A stretch of 64,000 nt of DNA from Rhodopseudomonas pseudopalustris (GTDB lineage Bacteria; Pseudomonadota; Alphaproteobacteria; Rhizobiales; Xanthobacteraceae), in the NCBI RefSeq assembly GCF_900110435.1, contig NZ_FODT01000002.1, positions 1 through 64,000 of the forward strand. The letters are read 5' to 3'. The stretch's first letter is position 1. The number at the start of each line of letters is the position of its first letter. The translations under genes were made by a program, and so were the position numbers. The notes below the pieces were generated by a model, which worked only from the letters and a program-made list of their open reading frames with translations, was not told the origin of the DNA and searched no databases. Of this stretch, positions 56,143-64,000 are shown in pieces.

Positions 56143-57581
56143 CCCGTTCCGTTCTGGTCATCGATTTCGGCACGACCAGCCTGCGCTTTTCGATTGTCTC
56201 CGCCACTGGAGACATTCTGGAAGCGCGGCGGGTGGTGCTGCCGACGCTCGCAGGTACGGCGGGCGAGGTGGCCTGGGACGGTGATCTCATCGCCGCAACG
56301 GTGCTGGCGGAAACCCGACGGCTCGCCGAAGACTGGCAGCCGCTCGGGATCGCGATCGCCAACCAGCGTGTCAGCTGTCTGCTGTGGGACGCCGCGAGCG
56401 GCCGCGCGCAGGGCCCGGTGTTGTCGTGGTCGGACGCGCGCACCGCGACGCTCGACCGCGCGCTGCGAAAATCCGGCAGCGGCCACATCCCCAATCTCAC
56501 CGGCAGCAAGCTGCGCTGGTTGCTCGATCGCGTCGATCCGGATCGTCAGGCCGTCGCGGCAGGAACGCTGCGTGCGGGCACGCTGGACAGCTTCATCGTC
56601 TGGGTGCTGTCGGAGGGCCGCCTGCACGTCACCGATTTCACCAATGCGGCTCAGTCCGGACTTCTGCGCCAGGACACGCTGCGCTGGGATGAAGCATTGG
56701 CGAACCTGCTCGGCGTGCCGATGTCGATTCTGCCGCAGCCCGCGCTGTCGGTCGGGCCGTATGGATTCGCCGCCGCGATCGATCCGCATCTTCCGATCCT
56801 CGGAATGATCGGCGATCAGCAGGGATCGCTGCTGGGGCAGGGCTGCACGCAGCCCGGACAGGCCAAGCTGACCTTCGGGACGGTCGGCGCGCTCAACGTG
56901 GTTGTCGGCGATCGACCGACGACCGTGAGCAGCCGCGTGGCATTCGCCAATATTGCCTATAGCGACCGAAGCGGCGCCGTGTACGGCGCCGAGACCTCGA
57001 TCCAATCCGCAGGCTCGGCGATCGAGTGGCTGGTCGAGATCGGCGTGCTGCCGAATCCCGCCGCGATCGACGACCTTGTCGATCCAGGCAAGCGCGCCGA
57101 GCGGGTGGTTTTCGTGTCGGCTTTGCACGGACTCGGCGCGCCGCACTGGAAGACGGGCGCGCGCGGCGCATTCCTCGGCCTGTCGGCCGCCGACGGACGC
57201 GAAGCACTGGTGCGCGCCGTGCTCGACGGCATCGTCTGCGCGACGGCGGACGCGCTGGACGGCCTCGAAACCGAACTCGGTCGCAGGCTCGACCGGATCA
57301 GCGTCGATGGTGGGCTGGCCGCCAGTGGTGCGTTCTGTTCGATCCTGGCCGCGACGCTCGGGCGCGATCTGGTCCGCGCCGCTCACCTCGAAGCGACGAC
57401 GCTCGGCGCCGCGCGTATCGGCTTCAGTGCGCTCGGCGGCGCCGACGTCTTCACACCCGCGGCGGCGCAGCCGATCGTGCCGGCGCCCGGCACCGTGCCG
57501 GCGGATCGCGCGCGGGCGCGGCGCGCCACCGACATGGTCTTGCTCGAACAGTCGCAGAGCCTGGGAGACCGGCGGCCGTGA
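56139..57581 (+). CDS. FGGY-family carbohydrate kinase (glycerol kinase-like)
   Basis: A 480-residue sugar/polyol kinase. The N-terminal phosphate motif is VLVIDFGTTSLRFSIV. Substrate-side segments include ANQRVSCLLWDAASG and LSWSDART (compare NQRE and WQDRRT in glycerol kinase). The ATPase-side motifs are FGTVGALN and ISVDGGLAASGAFCSILAAT. The Arg/Glu of the glycerol-binding NQRE motif is only partly kept (NQRV), so glycerol itself may not be the substrate. It starts with GTG overlapping the preceding stop and is the last gene of the operon. Confidence 0.86.
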   Translation: MTRSVLVIDFGTTSLRFSIVSATGDILEARRVVLPTLAGTAGEVAWDGDLIAATVLAETRRLAEDWQPLGIAIANQRVSCLLWDAASGRAQGPVLSWSDARTATLDRALRKSGSGHIPNLTGSKLRWLLDRVDPDRQAVAAGTLRAGTLDSFIVWVLSEGRLHVTDFTNAAQSGLLRQDTLRWDEALANLLGVPMSILPQPALSVGPYGFAAAIDPHLPILGMIGDQQGSLLGQGCTQPGQAKLTFGTVGALNVVVGDRPTTVSSRVAFANIAYSDRSGAVYGAETSIQSAGSAIEWLVEIGVLPNPAAIDDLVDPGKRAERVVFVSALHGLGAPHWKTGARGAFLGLSAADGREALVRAVLDGIVCATADALDGLETELGRRLDRISVDGGLAASGAFCSILAATLGRDLVRAAHLEATTLGAARIGFSALGGADVFTPAAAQPIVPAPGTVPADRARARRATDMVLLEQSQSLGDRRP

Positions 57582-57729
57582 TCGGCGCGGCCGACGAAAC
57601 TGCTGTTCGCGCGCCGGCGACCTCGATGGTAGTGGGCGATCCCGACACATGCGACGGCCAACTTCTGCTATCGGCATTGCGGGGCGGGGCTTACCATCGT
57701 TTCGCGGCCGGCCGTTGAAAGGACCCGAA

Positions 57730-58365
57730 ATGACGAAGACCAAAGACAAACAGCCGGACCGGGCGGTCGACGACGTTTCGGCCGATCAGGAATCGACAGC
57801 CGCCGAGAAGGTCGAGGAAGCCGCGCTTGCGATGATCGCAAGGGAAGGCGTTCTCGCCGGCCTCAATCTGAACGAGGTCGCCAAACATGCGGGCGTGACG
57901 CGCGGGCTGGTCTATCATCATTTCGGTTCACGCCGGGGTCTGTTGCGTGCGGCTCTCAAGCGCCGGATGTCCTCCGAACGCGACTCGTTTCAGACGCCGA
58001 GCGAGCCGATGCGGCTCGGCGCGCGTGTGGCCCACGCGATCCGCGCGACCATCAAGAACAAGGACATGCTGGCGCTGACCACGCTGCTGCATCTCGACGG
58101 CTCGACCGCGCCGCGCCTGATGCCGAATGCCGAACTGACGCTGGCGCTGATGCAGCGGGATCAGGCGTTGAATCTGCTGCCGGACGAACACGATTTGCCG
58201 GCGTTGCACGCCGCCTATGCGGCTGCGACCTATGGCTATGGCTTGTACCGCGAGGTGCTCGCCCGCGACCTCGCAGTTTCGGTCGACGAGTTGGACCGGC
58301 GTGTGATCGACGTCCTCACGCGGTTGTTCGACGGCATCGACAAGCCGGAGCCTGAAGCAGGATGA
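57730..58365 (+). CDS. TetR-family transcriptional regulator
   Basis: A 211-residue regulator with the TetR DNA-binding domain at about residues 28-75 (ALAMIAREGVLAGLNLNEVA, HAGVTRGLVYHHFGSRRGLL) and a helical ligand-binding C-terminal part. It has AGGA just before the ATG. It is 148 bases after the kinase gene and a likely local regulator of the transporter/glycerol-compound operon, possibly itself induced with it. Confidence 0.88.
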   Translation: MTKTKDKQPDRAVDDVSADQESTAAEKVEEAALAMIAREGVLAGLNLNEVAKHAGVTRGLVYHHFGSRRGLLRAALKRRMSSERDSFQTPSEPMRLGARVAHAIRATIKNKDMLALTTLLHLDGSTAPRLMPNAELTLALMQRDQALNLLPDEHDLPALHAAYAAATYGYGLYREVLARDLAVSVDELDRRVIDVLTRLFDGIDKPEPEAG

Positions 58366-58410
58366 CGTATCCCGGTTTCGGGATCGCGCCCGAACGCCCG
58401 AGGCGCATCG

Positions 58411-59289
58411 TCAGGCGTCGGCGTGGCCGGGCTGGGTGGGAGTCGTCAGCGCTTCGCTGATTTGCCACAGGCGGCGGTTCGCTTGCGCGTCGAGCGCCTG
58501 GGCGGGCGCCGGGATGGTCTTGCGATAGCCGAAATACTGACCACTGACGTTCGCCAGCTCCGGTGCTTTGGCGACATACAGCACCCGCCGCGCCGCCCGT
58601 TCGGGGGAGGGGATCGCCCAGCCCAGCAGCCGGGCAAACAGCTTCAACAGTAGGCCCTGCGCGCCATCGGTGCCGCCCAGGTTCGATCTGAAAACGCCCG
58701 GAAAGACGCAATTGACCGTCACGCCGCTGCCCTGCAGCCGGCGCGCCAGCTCGAAGGTGAAATGCAGATTGCCGAGCTTGGACTGGCCATAGGCCTGCAT
58801 CAGGCCGTAGGGGCGCCGCTCCCAATTCAGATCATCGAAATCCAGCGCCGTGTTGATACGGGTGCCGACATTGACGATCCGCGCCGGCGCGCTCGCTTTG
58901 AGCAAATCCAGCAGCAGGTTGGTGAGCAGAAACGGGCCGAGGTGATTCACCGCCAGCGCACGCTCGATACCCTGTGGGCTGAGCCGTCGCTCGGCGAAGG
59001 CGGTGCCGGCATTGTTCACCAGCAGATGCAACTGCTCGAAGCGCTCATGCACCGACTGCGCGAGGGCGCGGATCGCTGACTGATCGGCCAGATCGGCGAC
59101 GAAAAGATGCAGATCGTCGTTGCCCGTGGCGGCGCGGATGTCCTCCAGCGCCTGCTCGCCGCGGGCGCGATCGCGGACCACCAGCCCGACGCGCATATCG
59201 GCCGCCAGCGCTGCTGCGATGGCTTTGCCCAGCCCCGAATTCGCGCCTGTGACCAGGGCAGTCATTTTCCCCGCCGCGCTCGTGCTCAT
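58411..59289 (-). CDS. Short-chain dehydrogenase/reductase (retinol dehydrogenase-like)
   Basis: A 292-residue classical-type SDR. The cofactor motif is ALVTGANSGLGKAIAAALA (about residues 11-29), then LLVNNAGTA and the active-site AYGQSKLGNL (Tyr and Lys). The usual catalytic Ser motif reads RIVNVGTRI, so Thr may replace Ser. FPGVFRSNLGG follows the active site as in the RDH-like group. Start at 59289 with AAGGGA upstream. It is convergent with the TetR gene, and no substrate can be inferred. Confidence 0.88.
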   Translation of the reverse strand: MSTSAAGKMTALVTGANSGLGKAIAAALAADMRVGLVVRDRARGEQALEDIRAATGNDDLHLFVADLADQSAIRALAQSVHERFEQLHLLVNNAGTAFAERRLSPQGIERALAVNHLGPFLLTNLLLDLLKASAPARIVNVGTRINTALDFDDLNWERRPYGLMQAYGQSKLGNLHFTFELARRLQGSGVTVNCVFPGVFRSNLGGTDGAQGLLLKLFARLLGWAIPSPERAARRVLYVAKAPELANVSGQYFGYRKTIPAPAQALDAQANRRLWQISEALTTPTQPGHADA

Positions 59290-59676
59290 CGGTTTATCCC
59301 TTTCGCCGGATGCGGTCCGACCTGGTCGGCGTCGTTCGTCAGCGGTCTGATGCCGGTCGAGATCTGACGACCTTGCTTCATGATCGATCCTCCGCGCGAC
59401 AGCCAGGGCGACCATATAGGCCGGAAGTGAAGGCGATCGCGACTGCGCAACATCGCGCCTCCGTGAGGCTAAGGCAGAACACGATGCAACACGAATCGAC
59501 ACCACGTGTCGTCGTCAAATTCGGAAGTATGAATCCGGTACTGCTGTTCGAGGCGGTGCTGGAATAGGCCGTTGATGGGCAGCGCTTCCGGGTGCGGAAA
59601 ACCCGGGCCGTTCCACCGAAATCCTGTAGATTGTCCGGCGGGTGGCCGGACCGAGCGCCTTGATCGAGAGGAAGCC
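59290..59676. other. Intergenic region between divergent SDR and VIT-type genes
   Basis: About 390 bases with no supported gene. It must hold both divergent promoters; I recognise no repeat or RNA. Confidence 0.35.
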
Positions 59677-60378
59677 ATGAGTCGTCTCCGTGTGCATCCC
59701 GAAGCCCACCTCGTGGTCCGCGTCGGCTGGCTGAGAGCGGCGGTGCTCGGGGCCAATGACGGCATCGTCTCGACCGCGAGCCTGATCGTCGGCGTTGCCG
59801 CCGCAGCCGCGAGCCCCGGCGATATCCTGATTACCGGAACGGCGGGCCTGGTTGCCGGCGCGATGTCGATGGCCGCCGGCGAGTATGTCTCTGTCAGCTC
59901 GCAGTCCGACACCGAGAAGGCGGATCTCGCGCGCGAACGCAAGGAGCTGAGCGACAACGTCGTGTTCGAACAGGAGGAGCTTGCCGCGATCTATGTCGAG
60001 CGCGGCGTCGATCCGGCGCTTGCGCTGCAGGTCGCCGGGCAATTGATGGCGAAGGATGCGCTGGGCGCGCACGCGCGCGACGAGCTGGGAATTTCGGAAA
60101 TGACCACCGCGCGGCCGATCCAGGCCGCGCTGACCTCCGCCGCGACATTCTCCGTCGGCGCGGCAATGCCGCTGCTGATGGTCGTCGTCTCGCCCGCGAA
60201 TGTGCTCGTGCCTGTCGTGTCCGCGGCGTCGTTGGCGTTTCTCGCCGTGCTCGGCGCGATCGGCGGAAAAGCGGGCGGCGCAAACATCTGGCGCGCGACG
60301 ATCCGCGTGACGTTCTGGGGCGCGTTGGCGATGGCGCTGACGGCAGGCATCGGAAAGCTGTTCGGCACGGTGGTGTGA
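59677..60378 (+). CDS. VIT1/CCC1-family iron/manganese transporter
   Basis: A 233-residue membrane protein. The family start RVGWLRAAVLGANDGIVSTASLIVGVAAA is followed by GLVAGAMSMAAGEYVSVSSQSDTEKAD, then a cytosolic metal-binding helix region rich in Glu (ERKELSDNVVFEQEELAAIYVERG). Three further membrane helices follow (FSVGAAMPLLMVVVSP; AASLAFLAVLGAIGGK; FWGALAMALTAGIGKLFG). In yeast and plants this family moves Fe2+/Mn2+ out of the cytosol. It has GAGAGGAAG before the ATG. Confidence 0.93.
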   Translation: MSRLRVHPEAHLVVRVGWLRAAVLGANDGIVSTASLIVGVAAAAASPGDILITGTAGLVAGAMSMAAGEYVSVSSQSDTEKADLARERKELSDNVVFEQEELAAIYVERGVDPALALQVAGQLMAKDALGAHARDELGISEMTTARPIQAALTSAATFSVGAAMPLLMVVVSPANVLVPVVSAASLAFLAVLGAIGGKAGGANIWRATIRVTFWGALAMALTAGIGKLFGTVV

Positions 60379-60402
60379 GCGCGCAGCGCGCGCCCGCGAC
60401 GT

Positions 60403-60900
60403 TCAGGTCGCGGTGTCGATCAGACTCTCCAGCAGCCGCTTCAATTCCGCGGTCGCCTTGTCGCCGTAGCTCTCGGCGATGTGCGCTTCCTGACTGAGCG
60501 CTAGCGCGTTGAGGCGCTGGGTCAGCGCTTTGCCGCGTTCCGAGCTGTACATCAGGACCTTGCGGCGGTCGTCCGGATCCTGGACGCGATACACCAGCGA
60601 GTCCGACACCATGCGGTCGATCATCTTCGTCAGTGTCGGATGGTTGAGCAGCACCTCGTCGGCGAGGTCGCCCATCGAATGGCCCTTGCCGTCGGACAGC
60701 ACTTTGAGGATGCGCCATTGTTCGACCGGAACGCCCTCGTCGCGCAGTCGCGCCTCGAGCTGCCGGTTGATCTCCCGGTTGGCCTGGGCGAGCAGATAAG
60801 CGAGGTGTTCGGTGATCGGCGGGTTGCGGCTTGGCGATTTGGCCACGGGCTGAGACTTTATCGTTCGATTTGAATGAATCGGATGCTGCGCTTGCTGCAT
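60403..60900 (-). CDS. MarR-family transcriptional regulator of the amide cluster
   Basis: A 165-residue winged-helix regulator (QWRILKVLSDGKGHSMGDLA, VLLNHPTLTKMIDRMVSDSL, wing QDPDDRRKVLMYSSERGKAL). It is divergent from the AmiC-like protein and amidase genes, with about 100 bases between, and is the likely regulator of that cluster. The N-terminal 20 residues are basic and extended, so an internal start is possible. Confidence 0.88.
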   Translation of the reverse strand: MQQAQHPIHSNRTIKSQPVAKSPSRNPPITEHLAYLLAQANREINRQLEARLRDEGVPVEQWRILKVLSDGKGHSMGDLADEVLLNHPTLTKMIDRMVSDSLVYRVQDPDDRRKVLMYSSERGKALTQRLNALALSQEAHIAESYGDKATAELKRLLESLIDTAT

Positions 60901-60918
60901 CTATATGCACATCAATCC

Positions 60919-60930
60919 TTGAATGTTCAA
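60919..60930. promoter_or_regulatory. Candidate MarR operator upstream of the amide cluster
   Basis: A perfect 12-base palindrome, TTGAATGTTCAA except for its central TG, lies 19 bases before the MarR start and 75 before the binding-protein start. AATATTTTC follows it in an AT-rich patch that could hold a promoter. Confidence 0.45.
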
Positions 60931-61004
60931 TATTTTCGAATAGCATCCAAAATCGTGCGGGGGAGGACTTTCGCGGGACGCTCCGTGCCAAAAAAGGAGG
61001 GAGT

Positions 61005-62192
61005 GTGCTTTCGATCGGGGATCTCGGAGGCGGAGGCGCCGGAGTTCCGCTGCCGCTCTGCATGCTGGAGAGAGCGAGTTCGCTCCCGGATGCGGCATGG
61101 GCACAAGGACCGGGCGACGGCTTCGGCGCCGCGGTGCGCCGGGCGCGCAACAAGTTGCGGATCGCGAACTTCGTCACCTTCCAGGGCGCACCGGGGATCT
61201 GGGGCCCGGCGTCGAGCAACGCCGCGCTGCTTGCGGCGGCTGAGATCAACAAGCGCGGCGGCATTCTCGGCCGCGAAATCGAACTGGTGATGTGCAACGC
61301 CGGCGGCCCGATCGACGACGTCGCCCGGCGGGTCGCGGAGGCCGTGGACAGCGACGACGTCGACATCGTCATGGGCTCGCATATCAGCGCGGTCCGGGTC
61401 GCGCTGCGCAAGGCGATCCGCGGTCGCGTGCCGTACATCTACACGCCGGTGTACGAGGGCGGCGAGCGGACGCCCGGCGTGATGGCGATCGGCGAGACGC
61501 CGCGTTGGCAGAGCCGGCCGGCGATCGACTGGCTCGCCCAGGTCAAGAAGGCGCGGCGCTGGTATCTGATCGGAAGCGACTATGTCTGGCCGTGGCTGTC
61601 GCATCGCGCCGTGAAGAAATACATCAACGACGCCGGCGGCCAGGTGGTCGGCGAGGAGTTCGTGCCGCTCGGCGAGGACGATCACGAGCGACACCTGGCG
61701 CGCATCCGCGCCGCGCGACCCGACGTGGTGCTGATCTCGCTGATCGGCACCGACAGCGTCACCTTCAACCGCGCCTTCGCCGAATGCGGGCTGGCCGGCC
61801 GCATCCTGCGGCTCGCGGGCGCGATGGACGAGACGGTGATGCTCGGCATCGGCGCCGACAACACCGAGAACATGTTCTGCGCATCCGGCTATTTCGGCTG
61901 TCACGCGTCCAGCGCCAACGACGAGTTTCGCGCGGCCTGCGTTCGCGCGTTCGGGCCGACCGCGCCGCCGATCGGTTCGGTGGGACAATCCAACTACGAA
62001 GGCTTGCGATTTCTCGAAGCCGTCGCCGACAAGGCGCAGACGCTCGTCGCGCGTCCGCTGCTGCAGGCCGCGAAAAACATCGTCTATCACGGCGCGCGCG
62101 GGCCGGTGACGATCCGCGACGGCCGCGCGCTGATGCCGATTCATCTCGCCGAAGCCGACGGCCTCGACTTCAGGTTGATCCGGCGGTTCTGA
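61005..62192 (+). CDS. AmiC/FmdD-like amide or urea binding protein
   Basis: A 395-residue type I periplasmic-binding-fold protein (LRIANFVTFQGAPGIWGPAS, AAEINKRGGILGREIELVMC, YTPVYEGGERTPG, RWYLIGSDYVWPWLSHRAV). These match AmiC, the amide sensor, and the binding proteins of short-chain amide/urea transporters. I chose GTG at 61005, which has GGAGG four bases before it. The resulting N-terminus lacks a hydrophobic signal peptide, so it could be a cytosolic sensor as AmiC is. The LivH-type permease starting at 63907 argues instead for transport. Confidence 0.82.
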   Translation: MLSIGDLGGGGAGVPLPLCMLERASSLPDAAWAQGPGDGFGAAVRRARNKLRIANFVTFQGAPGIWGPASSNAALLAAAEINKRGGILGREIELVMCNAGGPIDDVARRVAEAVDSDDVDIVMGSHISAVRVALRKAIRGRVPYIYTPVYEGGERTPGVMAIGETPRWQSRPAIDWLAQVKKARRWYLIGSDYVWPWLSHRAVKKYINDAGGQVVGEEFVPLGEDDHERHLARIRAARPDVVLISLIGTDSVTFNRAFAECGLAGRILRLAGAMDETVMLGIGADNTENMFCASGYFGCHASSANDEFRAACVRAFGPTAPPIGSVGQSNYEGLRFLEAVADKAQTLVARPLLQAAKNIVYHGARGPVTIRDGRALMPIHLAEADGLDFRLIRRF

Positions 62193-62348
62193 GCGCCTGC
62201 ACAACGCCGCGACGAACATTCGCAAAATAATACTTGAAACAGAAAATATTTCCGTATGTAGTATCTGCGTGACGCGGCGGCCCCGCAACACCGGTCGGTC
62301 CTCCCCGGGCCCTTGCCGATGATCCGCCCACGCGCAGGAGAACGAGCC

Positions 62349-63863
62349 TTGGCAGTTTCACTTCCCACACCCATGCAGCTACTCGATGTCGCCGAACAAT
62401 GCGGCCTGTCGCTCACCGACGAGGACGTCGCGTCGTTTCGCGCGCTGATGCAGCCCTCGGTCGAAGCCTACAATGTGGTGGCGGCTCTGCCGGACGAAGT
62501 CCCGCTTGTGAAGTATCCGCGAACGCCGGGCTATCAGCCCGGCCCCGAAGACAATCCGCGCAACGCCTGGTATCGCAAGGCGAGCGTGAAGGGCGCGGCC
62601 GCCGGCAAGCTCAAGGGCAAGACAATCGCGCTCAAGGACAACATCATGCTGGCCGGCGTGCCGATGATGAACGGCTCCTCGACGCTCGAAGGCTTCGTTC
62701 CGGATTTCGACGCCACCGTCGTCACCCGCATCCTCGATGCCGGCGGCGAGATCCTCGGCAAGGTGCATTGCGAGCATTTCTGCATGTCCGGCGGCAGCCA
62801 CACCGGCTCCAACGGTCCGGTGCACAACCCGCACAAGATGGGTTACTCGGCCGGCGGTTCGTCGTCCGGCAGCGCCGTCGTGGTCGCGCTCGGCGAGGCC
62901 GACATGGCGATCGGCGGCGATCAGGGCGGCTCGATCCGGATGCCGGCGTCGTTCAGCGGCATCTACGGCATGAAGCCGACCTGGGGCCTCGTGCCCTACA
63001 CCGGCATCATGCCGATCGAGGTGTTCGTCGACCACACCGGTCCGATGACCGCGAACGTCGCCGACAACGCGCTGCTGCTCGAAGTGCTCGCCGGCGACGA
63101 CGGCTACGATCCGCGGATCCGTGCGCCCAAGCTGCACGACTACACCAAGGCGCTGGGCGGCGGCATCAAGGGCATGAAGATCGGCATCGTCAGGGAAGGC
63201 TTCGAGCAGGCCGGCGCCGAACCCGGTGTCAACGAAAGCGTGCGCGGAGCCGCCAAGCGGCTCGCCGGCCTCGGCGCGACTGTCGAGGAGATCTCGATTC
63301 CGGCGCACAATCTTGCCGGCGCGGTATGGATGCCGATCGGCACCGAGGGCATGACCCAGACCATGATGTTCGGCGACGGCTACGGCCTCAGCCGGCCGGA
63401 CCTTTATTCGACCGCGCTGATGAAGGCGCATCGCGGCTGGCGCGGCCAGGCCGACTCCTTGTCCGAGACCACCAAGATGATGCTGCTGTTCGGCACCTAC
63501 ATCAACAACACCTTCGGCCCGCGTTATTACGGCAAGGCGCAGAACATCTCGCGGCGGATCGGCGCGGCCTATGATCAGGCGCTGGCGAGTTTCGATCTGT
63601 TGCTGATGCCGACCACGCCGATGAAGGCGACGCCGCTGCCGTCGCCCGGCGCCAGCCGTGAGGAAATCATCGGCCGCGCCTTCGAGATGATCAGCAACAC
63701 CGCGCCGTTCGACATCACGCATCACCCGGCGATGTCGATTCCGTGCGGCATGGTCGACGGCCTGCCGGTCGGCCTGATGCTGGTCGGCAAGCATTTCGAC
63801 GAGCCGACAATCTACCGCGCGGCGCACGCCTTCGAGCGGTCCGGCGACTGGAAGACGATGTGA
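62349..63863 (+). CDS. Amidase (amidase-signature family)
   Basis: A 504-residue amide hydrolase that releases ammonia. The catalytic triad is visible with this start: Lys96 in KTIALKDNIML, Ser171 (cis-Ser) in YSAGGSSSGSA, and Ser195 (nucleophile) in GGDQGGSIRMPA. This is the same numbering and layout as the Rhodococcus nitrile-pathway amidase, as I recall it. TTG at 62349 has AGGAG eight bases upstream; ATG at 62319 lacks a site. With the binding protein before it and the permease after it, it forms an amide uptake and hydrolysis unit. Confidence 0.93.
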   Translation: MAVSLPTPMQLLDVAEQCGLSLTDEDVASFRALMQPSVEAYNVVAALPDEVPLVKYPRTPGYQPGPEDNPRNAWYRKASVKGAAAGKLKGKTIALKDNIMLAGVPMMNGSSTLEGFVPDFDATVVTRILDAGGEILGKVHCEHFCMSGGSHTGSNGPVHNPHKMGYSAGGSSSGSAVVVALGEADMAIGGDQGGSIRMPASFSGIYGMKPTWGLVPYTGIMPIEVFVDHTGPMTANVADNALLLEVLAGDDGYDPRIRAPKLHDYTKALGGGIKGMKIGIVREGFEQAGAEPGVNESVRGAAKRLAGLGATVEEISIPAHNLAGAVWMPIGTEGMTQTMMFGDGYGLSRPDLYSTALMKAHRGWRGQADSLSETTKMMLLFGTYINNTFGPRYYGKAQNISRRIGAAYDQALASFDLLLMPTTPMKATPLPSPGASREEIIGRAFEMISNTAPFDITHHPAMSIPCGMVDGLPVGLMLVGKHFDEPTIYRAAHAFERSGDWKTM

Positions 63864-63906
63864 CGGGCGCATCCTGACCTTGGTCATCGTCAGCCGGTAA
63901 GGCCGA

Positions 63907-64000
63907 ATGGAAAACCTGATCGTCGCATTGTTCGAAATCCTGAGCTTCGGCGCCATCGTCGTGCTGGTGGTGCTGGGGCTCGGGATCATCGCCAGCATGA
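63907..64000 (+). CDS. LivH/UrtB-type ABC permease, 5' end only
   Basis: The first 31 codons of a membrane protein (MENLIVALFEILSFGAIVVL, then VVLGLGIIASM) before the window ends. The pattern is the N-terminus of branched-chain-amino-acid/urea-type permeases. It begins 43 bases after the amidase stop, which fits an amide or urea ABC transporter partnered with the AmiC-like protein. Confidence 0.6.
   Translation, partial: MENLIVALFEILSFGAIVVLVVLGLGIIASM

Overview
The window comes from a high-GC alphaproteobacterium of the Rhodopseudomonas/Bradyrhizobium group (Nitrobacteraceae). The indications are codon use, RopB/Omp25-type outer-membrane barrels, form II CO-dehydrogenase-like genes, trehalose otsBA genes, and Cas9, Cas1 and repeats of the type II-C kind known from this family. 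The assignment rests on recognised protein families, not on a database search.

Layout. (1) 0.3-10.8 kb, minus strand: an RND efflux pump and its adaptor, then an envelope cluster of OmpA-type proteins and caspase-like proteins. One caspase has an intact His/Cys dyad and the other has lost both residues; one OmpA gene is frameshifted. (2) 11.3-13.2 kb: a double-barrel outer-membrane protein. (3) 13.5-20.5 kb: a MarR regulator divergent from a homogentisate operon (FAD monooxygenase, DUF2783, MBL-fold protein, hmgA, maiA, fah) that ends in a strong terminator. (4) 20.7-25.7 kb, minus strand: an AMACR/CaiB-type enzyme and a three-subunit molybdenum hydroxylase (coxS-L-M type). (5) 26-32.1 kb: a chemoreceptor, an MFS transporter, otsB and otsA.

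(6) 32.35-40.62 kb: an 8.2-kb integrative element in the 3' end of a tRNA-Ser(GGA) gene. It is bounded by 19-bp direct repeats and carries a tyrosine integrase at its right end. Its cargo looks partly T7-like: a gp2.5-like ssDNA-binding protein, a tail-collar fibre protein, an SF2-type ATPase, a serine recombinase and phage-promoter-like repeats. No RNA polymerase, capsid or terminase gene was found.

(7) 40.9-46.74 kb: just beyond the right attachment site lies a complete type II-C CRISPR-Cas locus. It has a tracrRNA on the minus strand, cas9-cas1-cas2 on the plus strand, and an array of 18 repeats and 17 spacers (36/30 nt) whose last repeat is degenerate. The tracrRNA and cas9 promoters appear to overlap face to face. 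Antirepeat polarity implies that crRNAs are made from the minus strand, convergent with the cas operon.

(8) 47-58.4 kb: an NDP-forming acyl-CoA synthetase, then a tightly overlapping operon for a polyamine/Fe-type ABC transporter (binding protein, fused permease, ATPase), a GlpD-like dehydrogenase, an alkyl-DHAP-synthase-like flavoprotein and an FGGY kinase, followed by a TetR regulator. The combination suggests uptake and oxidation of a glycerol or glycerol-ether compound. (9) 58.4-64 kb: an SDR, a VIT1/CCC1-type transporter, and a MarR regulator divergent from an amide-utilisation cluster (AmiC-like binding protein, amidase, start of a LivH-type permease cut off by the window edge).
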